From positions 2,932,001 to 2,996,000 of the forward strand of contig NZ_QBTZ01000001.1 in NCBI RefSeq assembly GCF_003058055.1: a DNA stretch of 64,000 bases, given 5' to 3'. Origin of the DNA: Acidovorax sp. 107 (GTDB lineage Bacteria; Pseudomonadota; Gammaproteobacteria; Burkholderiales; Burkholderiaceae_C). The translations under genes were made by a program, and so were the position numbers. This document shows positions 47,752 through 57,374 of the stretch, in pieces. The notes beneath the pieces were generated by a model that was given only the letters and a program-made list of their open reading frames with translations, did not search any database and was not told the origin of the DNA. Every line of letters starts with the position of its first letter. Position 1 is the first letter of the stretch.

Positions 47752-48258
47752 TCAGTCGCGCGCGTTGTCAAAATTCGGCAGTTCGTCAGTGAACAGCACT
47801 TGCCGCACCACACCTTGGCGGTCCAGGTGCACATGGGCCTGGCGCAGGTCCGAGTTCTGCCGGAAGCGGTAGGTCCAGATATCGCCATCGAAGCGCGCCA
47901 CCTGCTCGACACGCAAGGGCATTCCGAAGGTGTTTTGCAGGTCGGCACGGATCCAGCTGCCGACGGGCAGGCTCTCGAACCGTTGGTGCGTGAGCACCTG
48001 CTCGTTGCGCACCAGCCGGCCGCTGGCATCAAAGTCGAGGTTGTAGGCGGCAAACCCGGCGGGCAGTTCGGAATAGAGCAGACGCTCTCCGGACGGCAAG
48101 GCAATCGTGGCCGTGGGCGGTCCCAGGCGGGCAATCACCTCGGCCCGCACCGCACCGGGCTGCTCACGGGCCGGTAGTACGCAGCCTGTCAGCAGGCACA
48201 CCAGCGCCCAAAGCGCCAGCACTCCGACACCACGACGGGCGCAGAGCGCTGCGCGCAT
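47752..48258 (-). CDS. BamE/SmpA-like small outer membrane lipoprotein
   Basis: A 168-residue protein with a lipobox ending LTGC (lipidated Cys26). The fold hint is BamE/SmpA-like: VIARLGPPTATIALPSGERLLYSE followed by a beta-rich part with WTYRFRQNSDLRQAHVHLDRQGVV. It is longer than BamE and lacks a clear BamD contact, so it is not called bamE. The ATG at 48258 overlaps the def stop (TGATG); a GTG one codon earlier is also possible. Placed between def and fmt. Confidence 0.75.
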   Translation of the reverse strand: MRAALCARRGVGVLALWALVCLLTGCVLPAREQPGAVRAEVIARLGPPTATIALPSGERLLYSELPAGFAAYNLDFDASGRLVRNEQVLTHQRFESLPVGSWIRADLQNTFGMPLRVEQVARFDGDIWTYRFRQNSDLRQAHVHLDRQGVVRQVLFTDELPNFDNARD

Positions 48259-48767
48259 CACTCGCGCGCCTCCCGCTGCTGCTTGACCATTTTGGTCTTG
48301 ATGCGGTTGCGCTTGAGCGGCGATAGGTATTCGACAAACACCTTGCCCATGAGGTGGTCCATCTCGTGCTGGACACAGACCGCGAGCAGGCCATCCGCCT
48401 CGATCACGCGGGATTGGCCCTGGGCATCCAGCGCCCGCACATGCACCGCATCAAACCGCTCCACGCCGTCATAGATGCCGGGCACCGAGAGGCAGCCTTC
48501 CTCGTTGAGGTGCTTTTCGGCGCTGGTCCAGACCAGCTCAGGATTGATCAGCACCAAGGGCTGATCACGCTCCTCCGACACGTCGATGACCACCAGCCGC
48601 TCATGCACATCTACCTGGGTGGCCGCCAGGCCAATGCCGTGGGCGTCATACATGGTGGCCAGCATGTCGGCGACCAGCGTGCGGATGCGGTCGTCCACCG
48701 CCTGGACGGGGCGGGCGACCTTGTGAAGCCGGGGGTCCGGGTAACAGAGAATGGGAAGGATTGCCAT
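48258..48767 (-). CDS. def: Peptide deformylase
   Basis: A 169-residue peptide deformylase that removes the formyl group from new proteins. All three signature motifs are present: GIGLAATQ (44-51), EGCLS with metal ligand Cys92, and HEMDH with His134 and His138 and the catalytic Glu. Cytoplasmic, Fe/Zn-dependent. It heads the run def, lipoprotein, fmt, azlC, azlD, and is divergent from the LysM gene across 199 bp. Confidence 0.96.
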   Translation of the reverse strand: MAILPILCYPDPRLHKVARPVQAVDDRIRTLVADMLATMYDAHGIGLAATQVDVHERLVVIDVSEERDQPLVLINPELVWTSAEKHLNEEGCLSVPGIYDGVERFDAVHVRALDAQGQSRVIEADGLLAVCVQHEMDHLMGKVFVEYLSPLKRNRIKTKMVKQQREARE

Positions 48768-48966
48768 GGCTGCAGGTAAGAGATGTCGCTATTTTCGCCA
48801 CTTTTGCGGCCTACTGCCGCCTTGCGAGCCAATAATCGTTGCCGAATCAAGGGCTTGAGCAGAGAATCTAAGAAGCTTTGTAACGTATTTGCCCGGCTGC
48901 ACGCCTGCTTTGTGCGCCGAGGTGCCAGCGAGGGGGCGTTTCCCAATGCATGAGAAAAGGAACAAC

Positions 48967-50169
48967 ATGACGGCATTCACCAGCGTGCAGCGGACCGCCC
49001 TGGGCGCGCTCACCATCATTGCTGGCGCATTGCTGGTCATGCCGGCCCAGGCGCAGAACTACCCCATCTCCAGCAGCCAGCGCGCCACGGCGCAGCAGGT
49101 GTCCGAGCGTGGCGTACCCCTGGAAGAGTTGGCCCCCAACGCCCCCGACACCTACACCGTCAAGCGCGGTGACACGCTCTGGGGCATTTCGGGCATGTAC
49201 CTCAAGCGCCCCTGGCGCTGGCCCGAACTCTGGGGTATGAACCTCAAGGCCATCCCCAACCCGCACCTGATCTTCCCCGGCCAGACGCTGTACCTCATCA
49301 AGGAAGGCGGCTACGCCCGCCTGAGCACCAGCCGCTCAAACGAGCCCGAAACCGTGCGCATCTCGCCCCGCACGCGCAGCGATAGCTTGGCCGACAACGC
49401 GCTGCCCACGCTCAAGCAGCACCTGATCGAGCCCTTCCTGGTAGAGCCTTTGGTGGTAGATGAGCAAGTGCTTTTGAGCGCCCCGCGCGTTATCGCGACC
49501 ACTGAAGAGCGCGTGCTGATGGCCGCGGGCGACCGTGTCTACGTGCGCGGAGACGCCGCTTCGCCCATGCTGGCGGAGGCTGGCGAGCCACGCTACTACC
49601 GCGTGTTCCGCAATGCCGTGGCACTCAAGGACCCGGTGACGGCTGAAGTGCTGGGATATGAAGCCCAGTACCTGGGCAAGGCAGAGCTGGTGCGTGGCGA
49701 GTCCTTCGAAGAAATTCCGAACGGCAAGGGTGGATACACGGCGGAGTACATCCCCGCCACTGTTGATCTGTCGGCCACCAAGGAGGAAGTCCGCGCGGGC
49801 GACCGCCTGCTGCCCGCACCCGCTCGTCCGTTCCTGAGCTACACCCCCCGCGCCCCCGAGATGGAAGTGGATGCCAGAGTGGTGTCCATCTATGGGAGCT
49901 CGGCGGTGGCCTACGCGGCCCAGAATCAGGTGGTGGCCATCAACATGGGTTCGCAGGACGGACTGGAGCCCGGCCATGTGCTCAGCTTGCTCACCAAGGG
50001 CGACCGCATCAAGGACATGACCGACAGCAACAAGGCGATGGTCAAGCTGCCCAGTGAAGTCAACGGCACCGCCATGGTGTTCCGCACCTTCGAGCGCGTG
50101 TCCTATGTGCTGCTGCTGGAAATCCGCAACGGCGTTCGCGTCGGCGACCGCTTGGTCAACCCCAAGTAA
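48967..50169 (+). CDS. LysM peptidoglycan-binding domain protein
   Basis: A 400-residue exported protein. The signal peptide ends MPAQAQ near residue 30. A single LysM domain is at residues about 63-110 (YTVKRGDTLWGISGMYLKRPWRWPELWGMN, PHLIFPGQTLYL). The rest, residues 120-400, is a beta-rich domain with no recognised family, typical of LysM proteins found upstream of dprA in this group. AAAGGAACAAC precedes the ATG; an in-frame ATG 21 bp earlier is possible. Periplasmic, binding the cell wall. dprA follows 71 bp downstream. Confidence 0.88.
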   Translation: MTAFTSVQRTALGALTIIAGALLVMPAQAQNYPISSSQRATAQQVSERGVPLEELAPNAPDTYTVKRGDTLWGISGMYLKRPWRWPELWGMNLKAIPNPHLIFPGQTLYLIKEGGYARLSTSRSNEPETVRISPRTRSDSLADNALPTLKQHLIEPFLVEPLVVDEQVLLSAPRVIATTEERVLMAAGDRVYVRGDAASPMLAEAGEPRYYRVFRNAVALKDPVTAEVLGYEAQYLGKAELVRGESFEEIPNGKGGYTAEYIPATVDLSATKEEVRAGDRLLPAPARPFLSYTPRAPEMEVDARVVSIYGSSAVAYAAQNQVVAINMGSQDGLEPGHVLSLLTKGDRIKDMTDSNKAMVKLPSEVNGTAMVFRTFERVSYVLLLEIRNGVRVGDRLVNPK

Positions 50170-50240
50170 CGCACCATTGGCCGGCGACACACGTGGTGGT
50201 GCGGTGACTCCGCGCTGCGGCGGCAGTACCGGTGAGCTTC

Positions 50241-51407
50241 ATGGACCACGAAGAGCTGGGCGCTTGGCTGCGACTGACCTTGACGCCTGGCGTGGGCAAC
50301 GGTGCCGCGCGACGCCTGTTGGCGCGCTTCGGCCTCCCGCAATCCATCTTCCAGCAGACCGAGGCGGCGCTGCAGCACTGTGTGCCGCCTGCCCATGCGC
50401 GGGCCTTGTGCGAGATTCCGAAAGAGTGGGAAGCCCTGTGGCAAACCACTGCCCGATGGCTTGCCAACGCCGCGCCAGAAGGCCCCGCACGCGCCATTGT
50501 GAGCCTGGGTGACCTGCGTTATCCGCAGGCCCTGCTGGACACGGAAGACCCGCCGCTGCTGCTCTATCTCATGGGCCCGGCATCTCTGCTGGAGCACCAG
50601 CCCTTCCCCATTGACCGCTGCCTCGCAGTGGTCGGCAGCCGCAACCCCACGGCCCAAGGTGCAGAGAACGCGCGCCTGTTTGCCCGGGCACTGCACAGTG
50701 CAGGCTTGACCATCGTGTCGGGGCTTGCGCTAGGGGTGGACGCCGCCGCCCATGAAGGCGCGCTGGACGCGGCGACAGCCCCTTGCGCGGTGGCCGCCAC
50801 CATCGCTGTGGTGGGAACGGGGCTGGACCGTGTCTATCCCCGCAAAAACCTCGACCTAGCCCACCGCATTGCCGCACACGGGCTGATCGTCAGCGAATAC
50901 CCGCTGGGCACGCCGCCACTGCCCGCCAATTTCCCCAAACGCAACCGCATCATTTCGGGACTCTCACAAGGCACTCTGGTGGTGGAAGCCGCGCTGGCTT
51001 CCGGGTCATTGATCACCGCCCGCATGGCGGCCGAGCAAGGCCGCGAAGTGTTTGCCATCCCAGGTTCCATCCATGCGCCGCAGTCACGTGGCTGCCATGC
51101 ACTGATCCGCCAGGGGGCCAAGCTCGTCGAGTCGGCCCGGGACGTGCTGGAAGAACTCAAAATCCCCGCCACCACTGTTCCGGGCCTGCCCCTGGAAGGC
51201 GCGGACGATGCGGGAGCAGCGGTATCGGGCAAGGCCGAAGGCCCGGTGTTGTCGGCGTTGGGCTATGACCCCATGGGCCTGGACGCTCTGGTCGCACGCA
51301 CGGGCATGGACGCATCAGCCTTGCAGGTGGCCTTGCTGGAACTGGAACTTGACGGCAGCGTTGCGCGGCTGCCGGGGGGCTTGTTTCAGCGGATCGGCAG
51401 AGGCTAG
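50241..51407 (+). CDS. dprA: DNA-processing protein DprA
   Basis: A 388-residue DprA/Smf protein that loads RecA onto incoming single-stranded DNA in transformation. The Rossmann-like core has CLAVVGSRNPTAQG, GLALGVDAAAHEGAL, VGTGLDRVYPRKN and the ssDNA-binding FPKRNRIISGLS with SLITARMAAEQGREVFAIPG. An N-terminal SAM-like helical part and a C-terminal winged helix (LDALVARTGMDASALQVALLELELDGSV) are present. Start at ATG 50241; a GTG three codons before it is also in frame. It supports natural competence or general DNA handling. Confidence 0.93.
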   Translation: MDHEELGAWLRLTLTPGVGNGAARRLLARFGLPQSIFQQTEAALQHCVPPAHARALCEIPKEWEALWQTTARWLANAAPEGPARAIVSLGDLRYPQALLDTEDPPLLLYLMGPASLLEHQPFPIDRCLAVVGSRNPTAQGAENARLFARALHSAGLTIVSGLALGVDAAAHEGALDAATAPCAVAATIAVVGTGLDRVYPRKNLDLAHRIAAHGLIVSEYPLGTPPLPANFPKRNRIISGLSQGTLVVEAALASGSLITARMAAEQGREVFAIPGSIHAPQSRGCHALIRQGAKLVESARDVLEELKIPATTVPGLPLEGADDAGAAVSGKAEGPVLSALGYDPMGLDALVARTGMDASALQVALLELELDGSVARLPGGLFQRIGRG

Positions 51408-51502
51408 CCGGTCGCCAGGGCGATCCCCCGCTCCACGACAGGACGGGCTTTGTGCATGCGACTCATCGCCTCATCCTGGGCGGCGCATGGCACTCCCCGT
51501 GC

Positions 51503-53881
51503 TCAATCCAACAACCGCTCAGGGTTGGCGTCGAGCTTGGCCAAGGCATCGCGGGTGGCACGCAGCGTGATGCCCTCTTCGTCCTGGGCCACCAGCAAAC
51601 CGGCCTGCAGGTACGCGGCCAGACGGCGCACCTGGATCAGATAGCTGCTGCCATCCACGGCCGCAAAAAGGTGCAACTGCTTGCGCTGGCTTTGCCACGC
51701 GTACTGCACCTGGGCCGACGCACCGTTGTGGTCCAGGGTGTACCAGGTGCCCGGCTGCAGGTCCTGCGCCCAGGCCACCATCGCATCGTCCACCGGTGCG
51801 CCATTGTCGGCAATCACGTGGATGGACGAGGCGTCGATGCCCAGCATCATCTCGATGTTGTCCGCATTGAGTGGCATGTCGCCGAGCGTGGCATCGCTGA
51901 TGAAGTCTTCCAGATTGGCCAGGCGCTTGGCCATGGCGTCGATGTGCGCCTGCGGGATGGACGCAGTCTTGGACAAGAACGCATCGGCCAGGGTGTCCGT
52001 CAACACCTTGACCTGTGCATCCTGCGCCGCGCCATTCACGCCCAGCAGGGTCAGCCCCTGGCGCAGGCGCTGCAGCAGCGCCGGCAGGTTCTGGATGACC
52101 TGTGCTCGGTCGCTGCGGTTGGGCTTGGCACTGGCCGCCCAGACGAGGTCTGCCGCCGTGCGCTTGAAGGCTACCGTGTCGGCATGCTGCGGGCCATCGC
52201 GCACGGCCGATAGCGCCAGCACCTCGGCCCAGGTCTTGAACAGGAACTCCCGGATTTCGTCGCGCACCGGCATGTCGCGCAGCATGGTGCGCAGCTCGAT
52301 GGTGTACTGGATGGCCAAGGTTTCCCGTTGCTCGACCTGCTGGGCGACACTGACCAGGCGCGAGGTGACCTGTTTTTCGGTGAGGAACTTGGCCAGGAAT
52401 TTCTCGAACTCGTCATAGACCAGCTGGAAGACGCGGCGTCCGGTCTCGGGGTACTGCTCAATCACCTGCACCACACGGCGGATTTCAGCTTCCAGCGCGC
52501 TGCCATTGATGCTGGTCGCATCAAAACCCAGTACGCAAGCGCCCATGCGGTCGATCAGCTTGCGGGCGGGGTGGTCCAGGTTGCTGAAGAATTCAGGCTC
52601 GGCCAGGGCCACGCGCAGCACCGGCACCTGCAGCCGCGCAAACCACACCCGCACGGCAGGCGGGATGCGGTCTTCAGCGAGGATGCTCTGGAACATCAGC
52701 GCCACCACCTCGATGATCGCCTTTTCGCCCGTGGTGGTCGCCTTTTTCTTGAGTTCGGTGGAGCGTTCACGCACCGCACCCACCAACTGCACCACCGCCG
52801 CCGGACTGTAGTCCTCCATCAACGTGGCCACGCCGCTGTAGTAGGTGTCGGCATGCACCCGGTGCGCCGTCAACGCATGGGCCAGGGCGGCCGACGCTGG
52901 CGGCGCATTGACCATGTCGAAACCGGTGGCGGGCTGTGTGAGCAGGCGCCGCAATTGCCCCATCACGCCTTGGGCACGCTGGCGTGCCCGGGTCAGGGGC
53001 GTCATGCCATTGGCAAAGGCAGTGGGCATACCCTGCGGACGAGGGTGGCCACCATGCGCAGGCGGCCGCATCTGCATGCCCGGCGGCCCCATGGGACGTC
53101 CCTCGCCAGGCTGTGTACCCCCGCGGGCCGCAGCCATGGCCTGGCGGGTTTGCGCCAGGGCCTGCGAAGCCAGGCCCCCCGCACCCGAGTCCCCGCCGCC
53201 CGTTGCTGCACCACCTTGGGTGCGACGTACTTTGGACTTGAGATCGACCTGCGGCGTGATGCCCTGCTCCACATAGAACACGTTGACCGCCTGGTAGTGC
53301 TTTTGCAGGAGGTTGGCCAGCTCGCGTTGCAAGGGATCCACCACCGTTTGGAGGTCCGTACGGGGCAGACCGGCGTCCACCCATTGTTCCACCAGCAGCA
53401 GGCACACCGTGTCGGGCCGCAGGATGTCGCTGTTGTCCAGCTCCTGGCCTTCCAGGGACTGGGTGCGCTGGCGCAAGGTGTCGAACTGGTGGTTGACCTG
53501 CTCAGTCACCGTCAACGCCATGCGTGAGGCGAGGATTTTGTTTTCCACCACATCGTCGCTGAGCAGCTCGAACTGGCTGAGTCCACCGCCACCACCCGCC
53601 GCCAGCTGACCGCGCGTGGAACTGACATGGGGGGCCAGCGCCTCTTGCCACGCCTTGCCGGTGCGTTCCGTCCATGCGGAATGCTTTTGCTGGTACTGCA
53701 TCCACGCATCCCGGCGCGACTGCATTTCACGGGCAGTACCCGTCTGGTTCATCAGCGCGGTAAGAAAGTCCTGAACGGTTTTGTCCAGGTCTGCCAACCC
53801 ACCACAGATCCCCTCTACGAACCGCTGGCGCGCCTGGCGGGCCAGGCGGCGTTGCGGAACTGAGGGGGGCGTGGTGTGCAT
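51503..53881 (-). CDS. DUF1631 family protein
   Basis: A 792-residue protein matching DUF1631, a large family of Betaproteobacteria and Gammaproteobacteria with no known function. The middle part includes a Gly/Pro-rich linker (GTQPGEGRPMGPPGMQMRPP). Conserved stretches include DIVEVVALMFQSILAEDRIP-type helices and PAVRVWFARLQVPVLRVALAEPEFF with HPARKLIDRMG. The C-terminal part holds a PilZ-like beta barrel (WYTLDHNGASAQVQYAWQSQRKQLHLFAA), which could bind cyclic-di-GMP, although the usual RxxxR and D/NxSxxG residues are not obvious. It is convergent with dprA and follows secF by 17 bp in the same direction. Confidence 0.82.
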   Translation of the reverse strand: MHTTPPSVPQRRLARQARQRFVEGICGGLADLDKTVQDFLTALMNQTGTAREMQSRRDAWMQYQQKHSAWTERTGKAWQEALAPHVSSTRGQLAAGGGGGLSQFELLSDDVVENKILASRMALTVTEQVNHQFDTLRQRTQSLEGQELDNSDILRPDTVCLLLVEQWVDAGLPRTDLQTVVDPLQRELANLLQKHYQAVNVFYVEQGITPQVDLKSKVRRTQGGAATGGGDSGAGGLASQALAQTRQAMAAARGGTQPGEGRPMGPPGMQMRPPAHGGHPRPQGMPTAFANGMTPLTRARQRAQGVMGQLRRLLTQPATGFDMVNAPPASAALAHALTAHRVHADTYYSGVATLMEDYSPAAVVQLVGAVRERSTELKKKATTTGEKAIIEVVALMFQSILAEDRIPPAVRVWFARLQVPVLRVALAEPEFFSNLDHPARKLIDRMGACVLGFDATSINGSALEAEIRRVVQVIEQYPETGRRVFQLVYDEFEKFLAKFLTEKQVTSRLVSVAQQVEQRETLAIQYTIELRTMLRDMPVRDEIREFLFKTWAEVLALSAVRDGPQHADTVAFKRTAADLVWAASAKPNRSDRAQVIQNLPALLQRLRQGLTLLGVNGAAQDAQVKVLTDTLADAFLSKTASIPQAHIDAMAKRLANLEDFISDATLGDMPLNADNIEMMLGIDASSIHVIADNGAPVDDAMVAWAQDLQPGTWYTLDHNGASAQVQYAWQSQRKQLHLFAAVDGSSYLIQVRRLAAYLQAGLLVAQDEEGITLRATRDALAKLDANPERLLD

Positions 53882-53898
53882 GAACAGATATTAGCGGG

Positions 53899-54849
53899 TC
53901 AGACGGCAGCTCCGGCATGGGGATCGTTGGGATCCCCTTCCTTTTTGGCGGGCTTGACAAGGTCCTCGCGCTTCACTCCCAGCCACATCGCGATGGCTGC
54001 CGCCACGAACACCGAGGAATAGATACCGAACAGAATACCGATGGTCAGCGCCAATGCAAAGTAGTGCAGGCTGGGGCCACCAAAAAAGAACATCGACAGC
54101 ACCATGGCCTCGGTGGAGGCGTGGGTGATGATGGTACGGCTCATCGTGCTGGTGATGGCGTGGTCGATGACCTCGTGCGTGGTCATCTTGCGGTACTTGC
54201 GGAAGGCCTCACGGATCCGGTCGAAGATCACCACCGACTCATTGACCGAGTAACCCAGCACCGCGAGCACCCCCGCCAGCACCGACAGCGAGAACTCCCA
54301 CTGGAAGAACGCGAAGAAGCCCAGGATGATCACGACGTCGTGCAAGTTGGCAATGATCGCCGCGACACCGAACTTCCATTCGAATCGGAAGGCCAGGTAA
54401 ATCACGATGCCCACCACCACCATGGCCAGCGCCATCAGGCCGCCATGCACCAGCTCCTCGCCCACCTGCGGGCCTACAAACTCGGTGCGGCGCAGGGTCA
54501 CAGCAGCGTCTGCAGCCTTGAGGGCGCCCAGCACCTGCTCGCTCTGCTGCGCGGACGTCACGCCCTTTTGCACCGGCAGGCGAATCATCACGTCGCGCGA
54601 GGTGCCGAAGTTCTGCACCTGAACATCGGGGTAGCCCAGCGCCGCCACGGTGTCGCGGACCTTGGCCAACTCGGCGGGCTGACTGTAGGCCACCTCCATC
54701 ACGGTGCCCCCCGTGAACTCCACCGACAGGTGCAAGCCACGTGTGAGCAGGAAGAACACCGCCAGGGCGAAGGTGATGAAGGAGATCGCGTTGAAGACCA
54801 ACGCGTGCTTCATGAAAGGGATGTCTTTGCGGATACGGAAGAATTCCAT
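53899..54849 (-). CDS. secF: Protein translocase subunit SecF
   Basis: A 316-residue inner-membrane protein. The signature is EFTGGTVMEVAYSQ in the periplasmic P1 region after span 1, then VVGIVIYLAFRFEWKFG, the family motif VLGYSVNESVVIFDRIREAFRK near residue 200, and the end segments. SecF works with SecD and YajC to drive late steps of protein export using the proton-motive force. It follows secD by 12 bp. Confidence 0.95.
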   Translation of the reverse strand: MEFFRIRKDIPFMKHALVFNAISFITFALAVFFLLTRGLHLSVEFTGGTVMEVAYSQPAELAKVRDTVAALGYPDVQVQNFGTSRDVMIRLPVQKGVTSAQQSEQVLGALKAADAAVTLRRTEFVGPQVGEELVHGGLMALAMVVVGIVIYLAFRFEWKFGVAAIIANLHDVVIILGFFAFFQWEFSLSVLAGVLAVLGYSVNESVVIFDRIREAFRKYRKMTTHEVIDHAITSTMSRTIITHASTEAMVLSMFFFGGPSLHYFALALTIGILFGIYSSVFVAAAIAMWLGVKREDLVKPAKKEGDPNDPHAGAAV

Positions 54850-54861
54850 GGTCTTCCTCCT

Positions 54862-56745
54862 TTAGTTCGTCTTGGCCACAGCGCTGTCGGACTCAGGCTT
54901 CCACACCTGACCGATGGCCACACTCTTGAGCTTCTTCTTGCGGCCGTACCACAGGTTCACGAGGCCACGCGAGAAGAACACCGCCGAGAACATGCTGGTC
55001 AGAATGCCGATGCAGTGGACCACCGCAAAGCCACGCACCGGGCCGGAGCCAAATGCCAGCAGCGCCAGGCCTGCGATCAATGTGGTCACGTTCGAATCCA
55101 GGATGGTGGCCCAGGCACGCTCATAACCCGCGTGGATGGCCGCCTGGGGCGACACACCCTCACGCAGCTCCTCGCGGATGCGTTCGTTGATCAGCACGTT
55201 GGAGTCAATCGCCACCCCCAGCGCGAGCGCCATGGCGGCGATGCCTGGCAAGGTGAGCGTGGCCTGCAGCATGGACAGGATCGCCAGCAGCAGCAACACG
55301 TTCACCGCCAGCGAGACGGTGGAGAAAATGCCGAAAAGTGCGTAGTAGATGCACATGAACACCGCAATCGCCACCATGCCCCACACCACGCTGTGGATGC
55401 CGCGCTCGATGTTGTCAGCGCCCAGGCTCGGGCCGATGGTGTATTCCTCGATGATTTCCATGGGCGCTGCCAGCGAGCCCGCGCGCAGCAGCAGCGCGGT
55501 GTCGTTGGCCTCGGCCGTAGTCATGCGGCCCGAGATCTGCACGCGGCCGCCACCGATTTCGGAGCGGATCACAGGGGCCGTAACCACCTCGCCCTTGCCC
55601 TTTTCGAACAGCACGATGGCCATGCGCTTGCCCACGTTCTCGCGCGTGATGTCCTTGAAGATGCGCGAGCCCTTCGCGTCCAGCGTGAGGTTGACCGTGG
55701 GTTCCTGCGTCTGGCCGTCAAAGCCTGGCTGCGCATCGGTCAGGTTTTCGCCGGTCAGAATGACCTGCTTCTTGACGATGACGGGCTGGCCGTTGCGTTC
55801 CAGATAGCGCTCGGAGCCGAAGGGTACGGGACCGCGGCCTGTCTCTGCCGAACGGGCTTCGGTGCCCTCGTCCACCATGCGCACTTCCAGCGTGGCGGTG
55901 CGGCCCAGGATGTCCTTCGCCTTGGCGGTGTCCTGCACGCCGGGCAGCTGCACCACGATGCGGTCCAGGCCCTGCTGCTGGATCACGGGCTCGGCCACGC
56001 CCAGCTCGTTGATCCGGTTGTGCAGCGTGACCATGTTCTGCTTGAGCGCCTGCTCCTGCACGCGGCGCGTGGCTTCGGGCTTGATGGAGGCGCGCAGCTT
56101 GAACTCGGTGCCTTCCGGCGTGGTGGTGACCAGCAGATCGGCGAACTGATCAGCGACCAGGTTGCGCGCGGCCGTGGCCGTAGCTTCGTCACGCACCTTG
56201 ATGTCGATGGACTGGCCGTCACGGCTGATGCCGCCGTGGCGGATGTTCTTGTCGCGCAGTGCGGTGCGGATGTCGCCTGCATAGGACTCGGCCTTCTTGG
56301 TCAGTGCCGCCTGCATGTCCACCTGCAGCATGAAGTGCACGCCGCCGCGCAGGTCCAGCCCCAGATACATGGGGTTCGCGTGCAGGGCCTTGAGCCACAG
56401 CGGCGAGCGCGACACCAGGTTGAGGGCCACGGTGTAGGAAGGGTCGTTGGCATCAGGCACCAGCGCCTTCTGGATGGCGTCCTTGGCCTTGAGCTGGGTG
56501 TCGGGCGTGTCAAAACGCGCGCGCACCGAATTGCCCTCCAGCGCCACAAAGTCGGGCGTCACGCCCGCAGCCTTGAGCGCCTCTTCCACCCGCTGCTGCA
56601 CAGCGGTGTCCACCTTGATGGTGGCCTTGGCCGACGACACCTGCACGGCAGGCGCCTCGCCAAAGAAATTGGGCAGGGTGTACAAGGCCCCCACCAGCAG
56701 CACGATCACCAGGATCGCGTACTTCCAGACCGGATAACGGTTCAT
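54862..56745 (-). CDS. secD: Protein translocase subunit SecD
   Basis: A 627-residue inner-membrane protein with one N-terminal span, the large periplasmic P1 domain (starting LGLDLRGGVHFMLQVD) and a C-terminal six-helix-type RND bundle. The motif GVAIDSNVLINERIREELREG is the SecD counterpart of the SecF motif. It forms SecDF with SecF. The yajC gene is 106 bp upstream, and the gap holds a strong GC-rich palindromic stretch. No tgt or queA gene is upstream, unlike in E. coli. Confidence 0.96.
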   Translation of the reverse strand: MNRYPVWKYAILVIVLLVGALYTLPNFFGEAPAVQVSSAKATIKVDTAVQQRVEEALKAAGVTPDFVALEGNSVRARFDTPDTQLKAKDAIQKALVPDANDPSYTVALNLVSRSPLWLKALHANPMYLGLDLRGGVHFMLQVDMQAALTKKAESYAGDIRTALRDKNIRHGGISRDGQSIDIKVRDEATATAARNLVADQFADLLVTTTPEGTEFKLRASIKPEATRRVQEQALKQNMVTLHNRINELGVAEPVIQQQGLDRIVVQLPGVQDTAKAKDILGRTATLEVRMVDEGTEARSAETGRGPVPFGSERYLERNGQPVIVKKQVILTGENLTDAQPGFDGQTQEPTVNLTLDAKGSRIFKDITRENVGKRMAIVLFEKGKGEVVTAPVIRSEIGGGRVQISGRMTTAEANDTALLLRAGSLAAPMEIIEEYTIGPSLGADNIERGIHSVVWGMVAIAVFMCIYYALFGIFSTVSLAVNVLLLLAILSMLQATLTLPGIAAMALALGVAIDSNVLINERIREELREGVSPQAAIHAGYERAWATILDSNVTTLIAGLALLAFGSGPVRGFAVVHCIGILTSMFSAVFFSRGLVNLWYGRKKKLKSVAIGQVWKPESDSAVAKTN

Positions 56746-56790
56746 GATCGCGCTCTCACCTCAGTTGTGCAGGCGCCCGAAGCGCCGGCG

Positions 56791-56840
56791 CCCCCTGACC
56801 CCGCGCCCGGCGGTGCCGGGGCGCGCAGCGCCTCAGGGGG
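56791..56840. repeat. GC-rich palindrome between yajC and secD
   Basis: CCCCCTGA (56791-56798) pairs with TCAGGGGG (56833-56840). Between them CCCGGC and GCCGGG give an inner stem. In the yajC-secD message this makes a branched hairpin. From general knowledge, such CCCCCTGA/TCAGGGGG elements recur in intergenic DNA of this family. Confidence 0.5.
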
Positions 56841-56851
56841 ATGTTCATGGA

Positions 56852-57187
56852 TTACTTGACGGAGCCCTTGGGCAGCACCTGCACCACGGCGCTGCGCTGC
56901 ATTTGCACTTCCACGCCGCTGGCGATCTCGATGTGCAGGAAACCTTCGGACAGGCGCGTGACCTTGCCGACGATGCCGCCGGAGGTGGCTACTTCATCGC
57001 CCTTGGCGATGGCGTCGATCATGGCGCGGTGTTCTTTCTGGCGCTTCATCTGGGGGCGGATCATGACGAAGTACAGCACCACAAACATGAGCACCAGAGG
57101 CAGCATGCCGGTCAGCGAGGACATGATGTCACCGCCGCCAGCGGCTGCGGCAGGTGCGGTTTGGGCGAAAGCGGAAGAAATAAACAC
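56852..57187 (-). CDS. yajC: Preprotein translocase subunit YajC
   Basis: A 111-residue YajC with a GTG start at 57187, which has GGAG eight bases upstream and begins MFISSAFAQTAPAAAAGG as in relatives. A TTG at 57214 is in frame but has no site. The single membrane span is at residues about 26-44 (TGMLPLVLMFVVLYFVMI), followed by RPQMKRQKEHRAMIDAIAKGDEVATSGGIVGKV, a YajC hallmark. It associates with SecDF. It is first in the yajC-secD-secF operon. Confidence 0.93.
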   Translation of the reverse strand: MFISSAFAQTAPAAAAGGGDIMSSLTGMLPLVLMFVVLYFVMIRPQMKRQKEHRAMIDAIAKGDEVATSGGIVGKVTRLSEGFLHIEIASGVEVQMQRSAVVQVLPKGSVK

Positions 57188-57374
57188 GGACTGGACTCCA
57201 CAACGGATGGTCAAAATTCACACAACCCGCCCACACCAAGCGCCATAGCGCCCGCTGGGGCAGAACAGGGCATTGTATGCGGCGCCCTGCGCACCGCCCA
57301 AGGGGTAAGACCCAAGCTGGCACCGGGGGTTTGCCCCCACCGCGCAAGGCTCAAGCCCTCCACAAGGGAATATG

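Noticed and set aside
53917..56859. A 980-codon open frame on the plus strand, antisense to secF and secD
   Set aside because: It mirrors two certain genes on the other strand. Its composition (His, Gln, Arg-rich) is the usual shadow of high-GC coding DNA, and no domain is recognisable.
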